Assembly: GCF_035481675.1 (NCBI RefSeq)
Contig: NZ_JAYJJW010000002.1
Location: 248,001 to 312,000 of the forward strand
From: Alteriqipengyuania_B sp035481675
GTDB lineage: Bacteria; Pseudomonadota; Alphaproteobacteria; Sphingomonadales; Sphingomonadaceae
Direction: 5' to 3'
DNA: 64,000 bases
How positions within the stretch are numbered: position 1 is the first letter of the stretch; each line of letters opens with the position of its first letter. Of the stretch, positions 35,617 to 43,512 are shown piece after piece. Below the pieces are notes generated by a model. It was given only the letters and a program-made list of their open reading frames with translations, was not told the DNA's origin and did no database searches. A program made the translations under genes and the position numbers.

Positions 35617-35724
35617 TTGTCCGCTGACCGTGAGAAGAGGGGGCGTTGCGGCCACGGACAATGGCAGCGTCGAGCACGCTGCGCAGGTCTGATCGGAAAT
35701 GGCTGGATGCCCGCAGGCGAAGGA

Positions 35725-36159
35725 TCAGGCGAGCGCGCCTTTGATCCGCGCGAGGAGCGACTTGTTTACCGGCAGGCGCAGCGCCTCGACGAGTTCGGCA
35801 GGATCGTAGGGCTTCTCGAGCACGGGGCCGAGCTCCGCGATTTCCGGCGGGATCGATTCCGGCAGGCCGGTCTGGAACACGATGCGCGGAGGCTTGGGGC
35901 CGATCACCTGCACCAATTCCGCCAGCGCCCAGCCATCGCTCCGGTCGGAAAGGTGGATGTCGAGCACGATCGCGTCGGGCTTCCTGGCCTCGATCGCGGC
36001 AAGGGAGGATTGAAGTTCGGGAAGGACGATGACTTCCTCCACGCCCGCATCCTCCAGCGTGGCTTCGATGGCGGCGCCAAGGATCGGATCGTCTTCCACC
36101 ACGAGGACACGCTTCAGCCCGCTCAAGGCGGGCTGGTCGGCGGGTTTCGTTCTGCGCAT
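35725..36159 (-). CDS. Single-domain response regulator, SdrG/FATGUY-like
   Basis: A 144-residue stand-alone receiver domain with no output domain. Acidic pocket residues lie in VLVVEDDP, the phospho-acceptor is Asp67 in IVLDIHLSD, Thr97 is in VFQTGLPESIP, and Lys116 in VLEKPYDPAELVEAL. The FQTG-L-P and KPY segments resemble a degenerate FATGUY motif, the subgroup that includes SdrG, a phospho-relay component of the Sphingomonas general stress response. A consensus EcfG promoter upstream supports that link. ATG 36159 was chosen for the normal receiver N terminus. Confidence 0.82.
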   Translation of the reverse strand: MRRTKPADQPALSGLKRVLVVEDDPILGAAIEATLEDAGVEEVIVLPELQSSLAAIEARKPDAIVLDIHLSDRSDGWALAELVQVIGPKPPRIVFQTGLPESIPPEIAELGPVLEKPYDPAELVEALRLPVNKSLLARIKGALA

Positions 36160-36208
36160 CGGGAAAAGTCCAGTCCTGCGCCGCCGGATGGCAACGCCCA
36201 CATTTCCG

Positions 36209-36233
36209 AACGAGGCCCCTTGACCTTTGTTCC
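36209..36233 (-). promoter_or_regulatory. EcfG-type promoter of the single-domain response regulator
   Basis: GGAAC (36233-36229), 16 bp, CGTT (36212-36209) on the minus strand, an exact consensus match 50 bp before the response regulator ATG and just past the end of the upstream minus-strand gene. Confidence 0.8.
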
Positions 36234-36251
36234 CGCTCGGAAACGCTGTCG

Positions 36252-37409
36252 CTACAACGCCTTGCCGTAAATGCGGTATTCGCGATTGACGGTGCATTGG
36301 ATCGCGTCGGCGATGGCGACCATCCCCTGGTTGTCTTCGAGGATCCAGCCGATCTCGCCGCGGGTCGCGCCGTAATTCGCGACCGATGCGTTGCGGATCG
36401 TGTCGATCATCATGAATGCGACTTGCGACGCGAGCCTGGTGTTGCGGTGTTTCCTCACCACGCCCATCAGCGGGACGCGGACCGTGCGCACCCTGGGCTT
36501 GCGGAGCCATTTCAGCAGGGTGAACCAGCCGAAGGGGAACAGCTTGCCTTTCGTCTTCGCCAACGGCTCGTTGAAATCCGGCAGCGTCATCATGAAGGCG
36601 ATCGGCTCTCCGTCGAGCTCCGCGATCAGTATCAGGTCCTCGCGCACAAGCGGCTTCATCTTCTTGCCGGCATAGGCGATCTCGGTCTCGGTAAAGGGGA
36701 CGAAGCCCCAGTTGCCGGACCAGGCATCGTTGAGGATGCCGATGATGATCTTCGCCTCATCCTCGTACCGGCTGCGGTCGACCTTGCGCAGGGTGATCCG
36801 ATCGTTGCGATGGCCGGACTGGACGATGCGGCGGATCAGCGGCGGGAATTCCTGCGTGATGTCGAGCTCGTAAGTGAGCAGGCGCTTGGCGGTCGTGTAG
36901 CCGGCGCTTTCGATCCAGCCTTCGTAATGCTTGGGCTGGTGACCCATGAGCACCGTGGGCGGATGGTCGTGGCCAAGCACCAGCTGCCCAGGCTCCTCCC
37001 ACACCGACAGGCTGATCGGGGCGAGGACCCTGGTCATCCCTTCAGCGCGTAGCCAGTCTTCGGCGCGCGCGATGAGCGCGTGGGCGACCGGCTCGCTTTC
37101 CGCTTCCAGCAGGCCCCAGTTGCCGGTGCCCGGGCCCATGCCCTGTTCGGGCGGCTGGGCCAGCGCCAGTTCGTCGATATGGGCGGAAATCCGGCCGACG
37201 ACCCGGGCGCCCTGCCGCGCGAGGAAATACTGCACCCTCGCGTGTTCATGGAACGGGTTGCGGCCCGGCGTCAGCAGCTCGACCATGTCGCCGCGAAGCG
37301 GGGCGACCCAGTTGGGATCGTCGCGGTTCAGCCGATAACTGAGATCGATAAATGCATCGAGGTCGCGCTTGCCGCCGACCGGATCGATCACTACCTGCCC
37401 GTCGCCCAC
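36252..37409 (-). CDS. GNAT-fold protein of unknown specificity
   Basis: A 385-residue cytoplasmic protein from GTG 37409. The N-terminal half (FIDLSYRLNRDDPNWVAPLR, RNPFHEHARVQYFLA, GRISAHIDELA) and the C-terminal block resemble the large acyltransferase-fold family often annotated as N-acetyltransferase or YghO-like hypothetical, in which two GNAT-like halves occur. No catalytic residue can be assigned and substrates are unknown. It is upstream of the single-domain regulator on the same strand with the EcfG promoter between them. Confidence 0.65.
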   Translation of the reverse strand: MGDGQVVIDPVGGKRDLDAFIDLSYRLNRDDPNWVAPLRGDMVELLTPGRNPFHEHARVQYFLARQGARVVGRISAHIDELALAQPPEQGMGPGTGNWGLLEAESEPVAHALIARAEDWLRAEGMTRVLAPISLSVWEEPGQLVLGHDHPPTVLMGHQPKHYEGWIESAGYTTAKRLLTYELDITQEFPPLIRRIVQSGHRNDRITLRKVDRSRYEDEAKIIIGILNDAWSGNWGFVPFTETEIAYAGKKMKPLVREDLILIAELDGEPIAFMMTLPDFNEPLAKTKGKLFPFGWFTLLKWLRKPRVRTVRVPLMGVVRKHRNTRLASQVAFMMIDTIRNASVANYGATRGEIGWILEDNQGMVAIADAIQCTVNREYRIYGKAL

Positions 37410-37602
37410 ACAAACCCTCGCATTATCCGTTCAGCGCGGGTTAGCCCTGTTTCGGATAGGCGGGGAATGTCAAGCACGGGGCGCACGCGCCGCGCCCCGG
37501 GCGAATTGCGGCATTTAGCATTTGATGATAGAGGCGCCCCACGCAGATCCGCACAAATCCGCGAAAAACGTGCGGCGCGGCCGGCTTCGGAACGAGCGAG
37601 AC

Positions 37603-38724
37603 ATGAACGCACATCGGACATTTTCGGCGGACACGGCCTCACCGGTCGATGCAGGCACGCAGCTGCGCGATGCATCCGCGCGTCCGCGCAGCTGGCATGC
37701 CCAGATGCCGGACGACAAGGCGATGTTGCGCGCCGTACGCGACCTGACCAAGGACCTGGGCGAAGCCAAACCGCATGTGTTCTGGCCTGACATGCTGGCT
37801 TCGGCCGCTGTCGGCTACGCCGGGATGGCGGGCGCAATCGGCCTCCAGAACGATTGGGTGGCGCTGGCCTGCGCGGTCGTGTCAGTGCTCGCCTTCTACC
37901 GTGCGCTGCTGTTCATCCATGAATTGAGCCATATCCACCGCAACGCGCTGCCCGGGTTTCGGCTGGCGTGGAATGCCTTGGTCGGTGTGCCGATGCTGAC
38001 GCCGTCCTTCATGTACGAAGGCGTGCACACGCTGCACCACAAGCGCACGCAATACGGCACGGTGGAGGACCCGGAATATTTGCCGCTGGCGCTGATGAAA
38101 CCGTGGTCTTTGCCCGGCTTCGTCATCATCGCCGCCCTGCTTCCCGTCGGCCTGCTGATCCGTTTCGGCATCCTGAACCCGCTCAGCGCGATCATCCCGC
38201 CGCTGCGCCAGCTTGTCTGGCAGCGCGCCTCTGCGCTGGCCATCAATCCGGACTTCCGGCGCCGCCCGCCCGAAGGCGACATCAAGCGCCGCGTGTTCTG
38301 GCAGGAAATCGGCGGTACCGCGATGGCACTCGCCTATTTCGCCTCCGTGCCGCTGTTCGGCTGGAAGCCGCTGCTGACCGGTATCGCGATCATTTCCGCC
38401 GTCGCCGTGTTCAACCAGGTCCGCACTCTCGTCGCCCACCTGTGGGAAAACGATGGCGAGGCAATGACGGTGACCGCGCAATATCTCGACAGCGTCAATG
38501 TGCCGCCGCCATCGCCCTTCGCGGCGATCTGGGCGCCGGTCGGGCTGCGCTACCACGCGCTGCACCACCTGATGCCGTCGATGCCCTATCACGACCTCGG
38601 CGAATGCCATCGCCGGCTGAAGGCAGGGCTGGACAGAGATTCCAGCTATCATGGCGCCAACCACGCCGGCCTGCGTCCGCTGGTCGCCCGGCTCGCCCGC
38701 AGCACGATGGGCGGGGGCGGCTGA
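37603..38724 (+). CDS. Membrane fatty acid desaturase
   Basis: A 373-residue di-iron membrane desaturase. The three histidine clusters are HELSHIH, HTLHHKR and, near the C terminus, HALHHLMPSMPYH, with hydrophobic helices between. It introduces a double bond into membrane lipid acyl chains or a related hydrophobic substrate; regioselectivity is not readable. ATG 37603 precedes MNAHRTFSADT and the first histidine box is at about residue 108. About 190 bp of non-coding sequence separate it from the divergent GNAT-fold gene. Confidence 0.88.
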   Translation: MNAHRTFSADTASPVDAGTQLRDASARPRSWHAQMPDDKAMLRAVRDLTKDLGEAKPHVFWPDMLASAAVGYAGMAGAIGLQNDWVALACAVVSVLAFYRALLFIHELSHIHRNALPGFRLAWNALVGVPMLTPSFMYEGVHTLHHKRTQYGTVEDPEYLPLALMKPWSLPGFVIIAALLPVGLLIRFGILNPLSAIIPPLRQLVWQRASALAINPDFRRRPPEGDIKRRVFWQEIGGTAMALAYFASVPLFGWKPLLTGIAIISAVAVFNQVRTLVAHLWENDGEAMTVTAQYLDSVNVPPPSPFAAIWAPVGLRYHALHHLMPSMPYHDLGECHRRLKAGLDRDSSYHGANHAGLRPLVARLARSTMGGGG

Positions 38725-38730
38725 CGGGTC

Positions 38731-38970
38731 CTACTCGGCCGGCATCGTGTCGGTCGCGCCGGACATGTTCTCGCCCGAATACTGCTCGTCGACCTGTTCG
38801 TCCGCGCCGCCGCTGATCGTGTCGTTGACGGGGGCAGGTTCGCCGTCGGGCGCATCGGCCACGGGCGCCGGTACCTCTTCCTCGAACTCGGTGTTTACGG
38901 GCTCGGTCTCGCCGCCGCATGCGGCTAGCGAGAGGAAAGCGGGGGCGAGGGCTGCAAGGGTAAGGCGCAT
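38731..38970 (-). CDS. Small acidic lipoprotein, candidate EcfG regulon member
   Basis: A 79-residue protein from ATG 38970. It starts with a lipoprotein signal whose lipobox SLAAC ends at Cys18, and the mature 62 residues are mostly Glu, Asp, Pro, Ala and Gly with no hydrophobic core, so probably disordered. No family recognised. An EcfG-type promoter with 17-bp spacing lies 30-55 bp upstream. A similar lipoprotein is encoded just upstream. Confidence 0.72.
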   Translation of the reverse strand: MRLTLAALAPAFLSLAACGGETEPVNTEFEEEVPAPVADAPDGEPAPVNDTISGGADEQVDEQYSGENMSGATDTMPAE

Positions 38971-38999
38971 GGCTTGATCTCCTGACTGGTCCGCATGCG

Positions 39000-39025
39000 A
39001 ACGAGCGGCGAGCCACCCCTGTTCC
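39000..39025 (-). promoter_or_regulatory. EcfG-type promoter (17-bp spacer) of the 79-residue lipoprotein
   Basis: GGAAC (39025-39021), 17 bp, CGTT (39003-39000) on the minus strand. It lies downstream of the terminator at 39041-39070, so the gene should be transcribed independently from its neighbour. Confidence 0.65.
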
Positions 39026-39040
39026 GGACGATGGAAACGT

Positions 39041-39070
39041 AAAAGGCCCCGCGCATCGCTGCGCAAGGCC
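39041..39070 (-). terminator. Rho-independent terminator between two lipoprotein genes
   Basis: On the minus strand an 11-pair stem (GGCCTTGCGCA with TGCGCGGGGCC, two G-U pairs) around loop GCGA is followed by TTTT. It ends the transcript of the 99-residue lipoprotein gene, 22 bp after its stop. Confidence 0.75.
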
Positions 39071-39091
39071 CGTTCCGTTCGCGTGGGCGAC

Positions 39092-39391
39092 TTAGTTGGT
39101 GGTGACGGTTGCCGAGGGATCTTCGTCGACATTCGCATCGACCGAGGTCGAGCCGTCGGTCACTGAAACGTCCGCACCGTTCTCGTCGACCGAAACGGTG
39201 GTGCCGTCGGCACCGTCGGTGGCCATCGCGCCGTCGGCTGCCATGCCGTCGGTAGCGGTGGTGTCGGCCGGGGTGCTCATGGCTGCAGTATCGTCGGCCG
39301 TGGCATCGGTTTCGACGTCGTCGGTCGCCGTTTCGCCGCAAGCGGCAAGCAGCGCGATGGCGGGCAGGGCTGCAAGTACGATTTTCTTCAT
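39092..39391 (-). CDS. Small Asp/Thr/Ala-rich lipoprotein, candidate EcfG regulon member
   Basis: A 99-residue protein; ATG 39391 (MKKIVLAALPAIALLAAC) gives a lipoprotein signal with Cys18, whereas the frame start at 39418 does not. The mature part is repetitive and low in complexity (runs of Thr, Asp, Ala, with TATDGMAADG-like units) and acidic, probably disordered. No family recognised. An EcfG-type promoter lies 30-50 bp upstream and a terminator directly downstream, so it is a single-gene unit. Confidence 0.72.
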   Translation of the reverse strand: MKKIVLAALPAIALLAACGETATDDVETDATADDTAAMSTPADTTATDGMAADGAMATDGADGTTVSVDENGADVSVTDGSTSVDANVDEDPSATVTTN

Positions 39392-39419
39392 AAGGGAACT
39401 CCTCGTGGTCCGTGACATA

Positions 39420-39444
39420 AACTGGCCACGTTTGCCTTAGTTCC
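39420..39444 (-). promoter_or_regulatory. EcfG-type promoter of the 99-residue lipoprotein
   Basis: GGAAC (39444-39440), 16 bp, AGTT (39423-39420) on the minus strand; equivalently GGAAC-N17-GTT, within the reported EcfG consensus. The initiation site would lie about 20 bp before the ATG. Confidence 0.55.
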
Positions 39445-39458
39445 GCCTTATTTACGAT

Positions 39459-39974
39459 TCACGCAAGAAATTTGATCATCGCCACGCGTTTTTCCGCCGG
39501 CAGGCCGTGGGCGATTTCCTGCGCGATTTCGGCTTCGAGCCGGGGATGCGTATCGAGGTTCTCGACTTCGACGAAGCCCAGCCTCGCATAGAACGGCGCG
39601 TTCCACGGAACGTGGCGAAAGGTGGTCAGTGTCACCGCGGAAAAACCCACATTGGCGGCATCGATCAGGCAGCCGCGAACAAGCGCCGCGCCGATGCCCT
39701 TCTTCTGGTGGTCCGGGTGAACGTCGAGCTCGACGATGGCCAGCTCGCGTCCTTCCGGCCGGCAGGTGACGAAACCGACGATGCGTCCGTCTGCCTCTGC
39801 GACGAGGCAGTGGCCGCGCGCGATATAGGCGCGCTGCGCATCGGCGGATATGGCGTGCGTCCCGGCGGTACCGATATCGTCGACATCGCGAAACAGCGCG
39901 CCGGCGGCCGCCTCGATATCCGGCAGCGCCTCCGCATCGGCCGCCCGCGCGAGGCGGATGTTCCAGCCGGTCAC
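39459..39974 (-). CDS. GNAT-family N-acetyltransferase
   Basis: A 171-residue GNAT protein from GTG 39974, which overlaps the lptG stop as GTGA. The acetyl-CoA binding segment is VHPDHQKKGIGAALVRGCL, preceded by ELAIVELDV, and the C-terminal part has VPWNAPFYARLGFVEVE, typical of the small-molecule or aminoglycoside-like GNAT branch. Substrate is unknown. It is the last gene of an lptF-lptG-GNAT run. Confidence 0.87.
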   Translation of the reverse strand: MTGWNIRLARAADAEALPDIEAAAGALFRDVDDIGTAGTHAISADAQRAYIARGHCLVAEADGRIVGFVTCRPEGRELAIVELDVHPDHQKKGIGAALVRGCLIDAANVGFSAVTLTTFRHVPWNAPFYARLGFVEVENLDTHPRLEAEIAQEIAHGLPAEKRVAMIKFLA

Positions 39975-41080
39975 TCTTCGGTCCGGATGAGGACGGTCTC
40001 GCCCACCAGTGCGAACAGGACGAAGGGCGCCCACGCGGCCAGCAGCGGCGGATAGCCGCCGAAATTGCCGATCGCGAGCGCGGCGTTGTCGACCACGAAA
40101 TAGGCGAAACCCAGGCTCATCCCGATCACGGCGCGCAGGAACAGCTGGCCGGAACGGGCGAGGCCAAACGCGGCAACCGCGCCCAGCAGCGGCATCAGTA
40201 TCGCTGCCATCGGACCCGATATCTTGTGCCACCAGATCGCGCGCAATTCGTCGGTCCGCTTGCCGGCCGCCTCCAGCGCTTCGATGGAATCGGCCAGCTG
40301 GGCCAGCGTCTCCGCTTCCCCGTCGACATTCTCGATGCCCACCTCTTCAGGGCCGATATCGGTGCCGACGACCGGCGCATCGGCCGCGTCTTCCACCACC
40401 GTTTCGCTGGCGGAGGCGACGCGGAAGATCTGCGCATTCTCGAGCCGCCAGCCCGGCGCGGCATAGGTCGCGCGCTCTGCCCGGATCTCGCTCGTCAGCA
40501 TGCCGTTGGGGTCGAGCTCGTACCAGGTCACGCCGCGCATCACCGTATCCTCGCCCCGCCCGCCGGCGATGCGTGCGTAGAGCACGGCGTTGTCGCTGCG
40601 CATGTAGATGTTGCGCTTCAGCCCGTCGTCGGTCGGTACCTCGCCGAAATCGACCGCTTTCCATGCCTCCAGCGTCGCGGCCGCGCGAGTCACCACCCGT
40701 TCGTTGAAGGCGAAGCTCAGCCCCGCGATTACCGTGGCGGTCAGGATCAGCGGCGCCAGCACCTGGTGTGCGGACAGGCCCGACGCCTTCATGGCGATGA
40801 CCTCCGAATTCGCGTTCAGCCCCGCCAGCGTGATGATCGTGGCGAGCAGGACGGAATAGGGCAGGAACCGCGCGATCATCTGCGGGATGCGCAGCGAGAG
40901 ATAGGTGAGGATTTCCGCCTGTCCGTTGCCCTCCACCGCCATGATCTTGCCGCTGTTGGAAAGCAGGTCGAGCGCCATCAGCACCGTGATCAGCATCACC
41001 AGCACCGCGGCGATGCGGACGATGAACATCTTGGCGAGATAGAGCGTCAGCGTACGCGAGGGGAAGAAATCAAGTCGCAC
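39971..41080 (-). CDS. lptG: LPS export ABC transporter permease LptG
   Basis: A 369-residue LptF/LptG-type permease: membrane helices at both ends and a periplasmic beta-jellyroll of about 170 residues between them. It builds the LptB2FG complex that extracts LPS from the inner membrane. GTG 41080 was chosen because AGGAGG lies six bases upstream, inside the end of lptF; the ATG at 41104 lacks a comparable site. It overlaps lptF by 11 bp. Confidence 0.92.
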   Translation of the reverse strand: MRLDFFPSRTLTLYLAKMFIVRIAAVLVMLITVLMALDLLSNSGKIMAVEGNGQAEILTYLSLRIPQMIARFLPYSVLLATIITLAGLNANSEVIAMKASGLSAHQVLAPLILTATVIAGLSFAFNERVVTRAAATLEAWKAVDFGEVPTDDGLKRNIYMRSDNAVLYARIAGGRGEDTVMRGVTWYELDPNGMLTSEIRAERATYAAPGWRLENAQIFRVASASETVVEDAADAPVVGTDIGPEEVGIENVDGEAETLAQLADSIEALEAAGKRTDELRAIWWHKISGPMAAILMPLLGAVAAFGLARSGQLFLRAVIGMSLGFAYFVVDNAALAIGNFGGYPPLLAAWAPFVLFALVGETVLIRTEE

Positions 41081-42302
41081 CAAGCACCTCCTCGCGCGGG
41101 ACATGCTGCTTCGGGCGGCGGCCCTTGAACACGCGGCCGATCGCCTTGCCGATCTTGCCGAAGGCCACTTCCAGCGCGCCGATGGGCTGGCCGCCCGGCA
41201 CGTGCGCCACTTTCCAGTACATCCACACGATCAGCGCGGAGAACGCGGCGAAGGGCCCCCACAACGCCAGGAAAGGATCGACCCGCCCCTGCGCGCCCAG
41301 CGCCGCGCCGTATTCGTTCACCTTGTGATAGGCCACGACCATGACGATGGAGATGAAGATGCCGAGCGCGCTGGTCGATCGCTTGGGCGGGATCGCCAGC
41401 GCCACCGCCAGCAGCGGCAGCAGGAACATCATCACCACCTCGACCATGCGGAAGTTGAAGGCGGACTGGCTGCCGTCGCGCGTCGTTTCGGAAAAGCCCT
41501 GGTTCCAGCCGATTTCGAGCAGTTCGGGCAGTATATATTCCTTTTCCTTCCCGCCGCGGTCGCGGAACCGCTCGATGGCCGGCAGGTCGATCGGCAGGTC
41601 GTTGCGGCTGAAGGTGAGCACACGCGGGGTGATGCCCGGCTCGTCATGCACGATGATGCCGTCCGACAGTCGCAGGATGATCGTGTCGCGGCTCTCCGCG
41701 CTGGCGAGGAAGCGGCCCTCGCGCGCGCTGATCGACAAGACCTGTCCGTCCTCGTTGGCGAGCCGCGCGAAAATGCGGTTGAGCTGCCGGCCCTCGTCCT
41801 CGCTCTCCTCGATCCGCAAGGCGACGCGGTCTTCCAGCCGGGTGAATTCGCCCACCTTGATCGATGCGCCAAGCGCGCCCGAGCGCAGTTCGTATTGCAA
41901 TTCCTCGTAATAATAGGCGGCGAGCGGCTGGAGATAGCCGACGATCATGAAGTTCAGCGCCACCATGAAAAGGGTGATGAGGTAGGGCACGCGCAGCAGC
42001 CGGCCATAGCTGAGGCCGACGGCGCGCATGACGTCGATCTCGCTCGACAGGGCCAGCTTGCGGAAGGCGAAGAGGATGCCGAGCATCAGGCCCAGCGGGA
42101 TGGCGAGGCTGGCGTATTCGGGCAGCAGGTTCGCCAGCATCTTGAAGACGATGTCGATCGGCCCGCCTTCGCTGGCGACGAAATCGAACAGCGACAGCAT
42201 CTTGTCCAGCATCAGCAGCGATGCCGCGATCACGAACACCGAGATCATCGGCACCATCACCAGCTTGAAGATGTAGCGGTCGAGAGCGGTGAGAAACTTC
42301 AA
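41070..42302 (-). CDS. lptF: LPS export ABC transporter permease LptF
   Basis: A 410-residue permease, partner of LptG. The N-terminal MKFLTALDRYIFKLVMVPMI and PLGLMLGILFAFRKLALSSEIDVMRAVG are characteristic, then comes a periplasmic domain (IEESEDEGRQLNRIFARL onward) and three C-terminal helices. A cytosolic basic tail ends the protein. lptB is not in the window. Confidence 0.93.
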   Translation of the reverse strand: MKFLTALDRYIFKLVMVPMISVFVIAASLLMLDKMLSLFDFVASEGGPIDIVFKMLANLLPEYASLAIPLGLMLGILFAFRKLALSSEIDVMRAVGLSYGRLLRVPYLITLFMVALNFMIVGYLQPLAAYYYEELQYELRSGALGASIKVGEFTRLEDRVALRIEESEDEGRQLNRIFARLANEDGQVLSISAREGRFLASAESRDTIILRLSDGIIVHDEPGITPRVLTFSRNDLPIDLPAIERFRDRGGKEKEYILPELLEIGWNQGFSETTRDGSQSAFNFRMVEVVMMFLLPLLAVALAIPPKRSTSALGIFISIVMVVAYHKVNEYGAALGAQGRVDPFLALWGPFAAFSALIVWMYWKVAHVPGGQPIGALEVAFGKIGKAIGRVFKGRRPKQHVPREEVLGAT

Positions 42303-42408
42303 GACTATCCCGGATCAGCTGGCAGGCCGCGGCGTGCGGACTGGCGCTATAGCGCGGAGTTGGGGCCGGGTCATGCCCCGAGTTTCCGGCGAGAAGCCGT
42401 CAATGGGG

Positions 42409-42939
42409 CTACCAGAAGCGGCTGCCCGGTATGCCCTTGAACGGACCGGCTTCGTATTGCGAAATCCAGCCGCCGTAAAAGCCACCGGGCTGCGGCGTCA
42501 CCTGTTCCCCGTCGACGAGGCAGCGCTCGAAAGGTTCGGGATAAAAAGCGAGGTAATCGCGGATTGCGGCGAAGGCCGGCGTCGGATCGGGATAGGACCA
42601 CGCGGCGGCTTCGAACCGGTCGCCGCCGATCTCGACATCCCAGTAGCGCGCCTGGCCCTTCCATTCGCACAGGGAGCGGCGCGGATTCGGCGTCAGGTGC
42701 GCCATCGCCACGTCGCCGGGCGGGAGGTAATAGGTGGGCGGATGGCTGGTTTCGAGGGTGCGATAGGCCGCCTTCGTATCGGCCAGCACCTGCCCCTTGT
42801 GAGCGATTTCGATGCGGCGGCCGGTCGGTTCGCAAATCGCCGGGCGCGGATAGTCCCACACGCTTTCCTGCCCGTCAGCGACGGGATCGGGGCGGGGATG
42901 GCCGAACGCCAGGGCGCCTACGCCTTTTCCAGCGTACAC
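42409..42939 (-). CDS. DUF427-domain protein
   Basis: A 176-residue protein whose only usable start is GTG 42939, inside the end of clpS (22-bp overlap). The DUF427 motifs are visible: QESVWDYPRPA, then YYLPPGDVAMAHL, SLCEWKGQARYWDV and AAWSYPDPTPAFAAI, a small beta-tent-like fold. Function of the family is unknown. The N-terminal HPRPDPVADGQESVW is the conserved family opening, so the residues before it are probably only a short lead. Confidence 0.87.
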   Translation of the reverse strand: MYAGKGVGALAFGHPRPDPVADGQESVWDYPRPAICEPTGRRIEIAHKGQVLADTKAAYRTLETSHPPTYYLPPGDVAMAHLTPNPRRSLCEWKGQARYWDVEIGGDRFEAAAWSYPDPTPAFAAIRDYLAFYPEPFERCLVDGEQVTPQPGGFYGGWISQYEAGPFKGIPGSRFW

Positions 42940-43316
42940 TGCAGCGGGTGCTGGTTTTCCCGCGCGGCATCCATGACCTGATTCACCTTGGTCTCGGCGA
43001 TCTCATAGGGAAAGACGCCGCACACGCCGACGCCGCTCTGGTGGACCTGCAGCATGACGCGCGTCGCCTGCTCGAGATCCATCTGGAAGAAGCGCTTCAG
43101 CACCATGACGACGAATTCCATCGGCGTGTAATCGTCGTTCAGCATCAGCACCTTGTACATGCTGGGCTTTTTGGGGCGGGTCTTGGTCTTGGTCGCGATG
43201 ACGACCTGGCCGTCGCCGCCACCATCACCGTCCTTGCCGCCGTCTCCGGGTGCATTGTCGCCGTCGCCTGCGAGGAGCGGGGCGGGGGAGAAGCGGACAG
43301 AATGGGATCGGGTCAT
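42918..43316 (-). CDS. clpS: ATP-dependent Clp protease adaptor ClpS
   Basis: A 132-residue protein with the ClpS core YKVLMLNDDYTPMEFVVMVL and AVHQSGVGVCGVFPYEIAETKV-type segments near VMLQVHQSG. It delivers N-degron substrates to ClpAP. Residues 1-45 form a Gly/Asp/Lys-rich, probably disordered N-terminal extension, as usual for ClpS. ATG 43316 (MTRSHSVRF) was chosen; the frame is open to 43382. Confidence 0.94.
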   Translation of the reverse strand: MTRSHSVRFSPAPLLAGDGDNAPGDGGKDGDGGGDGQVVIATKTKTRPKKPSMYKVLMLNDDYTPMEFVVMVLKRFFQMDLEQATRVMLQVHQSGVGVCGVFPYEIAETKVNQVMDAARENQHPLQCTLEKA

Positions 43317-43406
43317 GGTCACGGGCGGAATATCGGGAAGGGCGGCCTTATGCGCAAGGGCCAATTGCGGGGGCCGGCGCAAGCCTACCCCGAGATGCTG
43401 ATCATC

Positions 43407-43447
43407 AAAAACGAAGCGGGCCGGCTGCCAAATGACAACCGGCCCGC
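43407..43447 (-). terminator. Rho-independent terminator downstream of the phasin gene
   Basis: On the minus strand GCGGGCCGG (43447-43439) pairs with CCGGCCCGC (43424-43416) and is followed by TTCGTTTTT. A second GC hairpin (GCGGCCCC/GGGGCCGC, 43455-43486) lies between it and the phasin stop. Confidence 0.75.
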
Positions 43448-43512
43448 GGTGATGGCGGCCCCGGGGAGAGAGAGAGGTGGGGCCGCTATCGTGTCTGTTT
43501 TGCCGTATCGGC

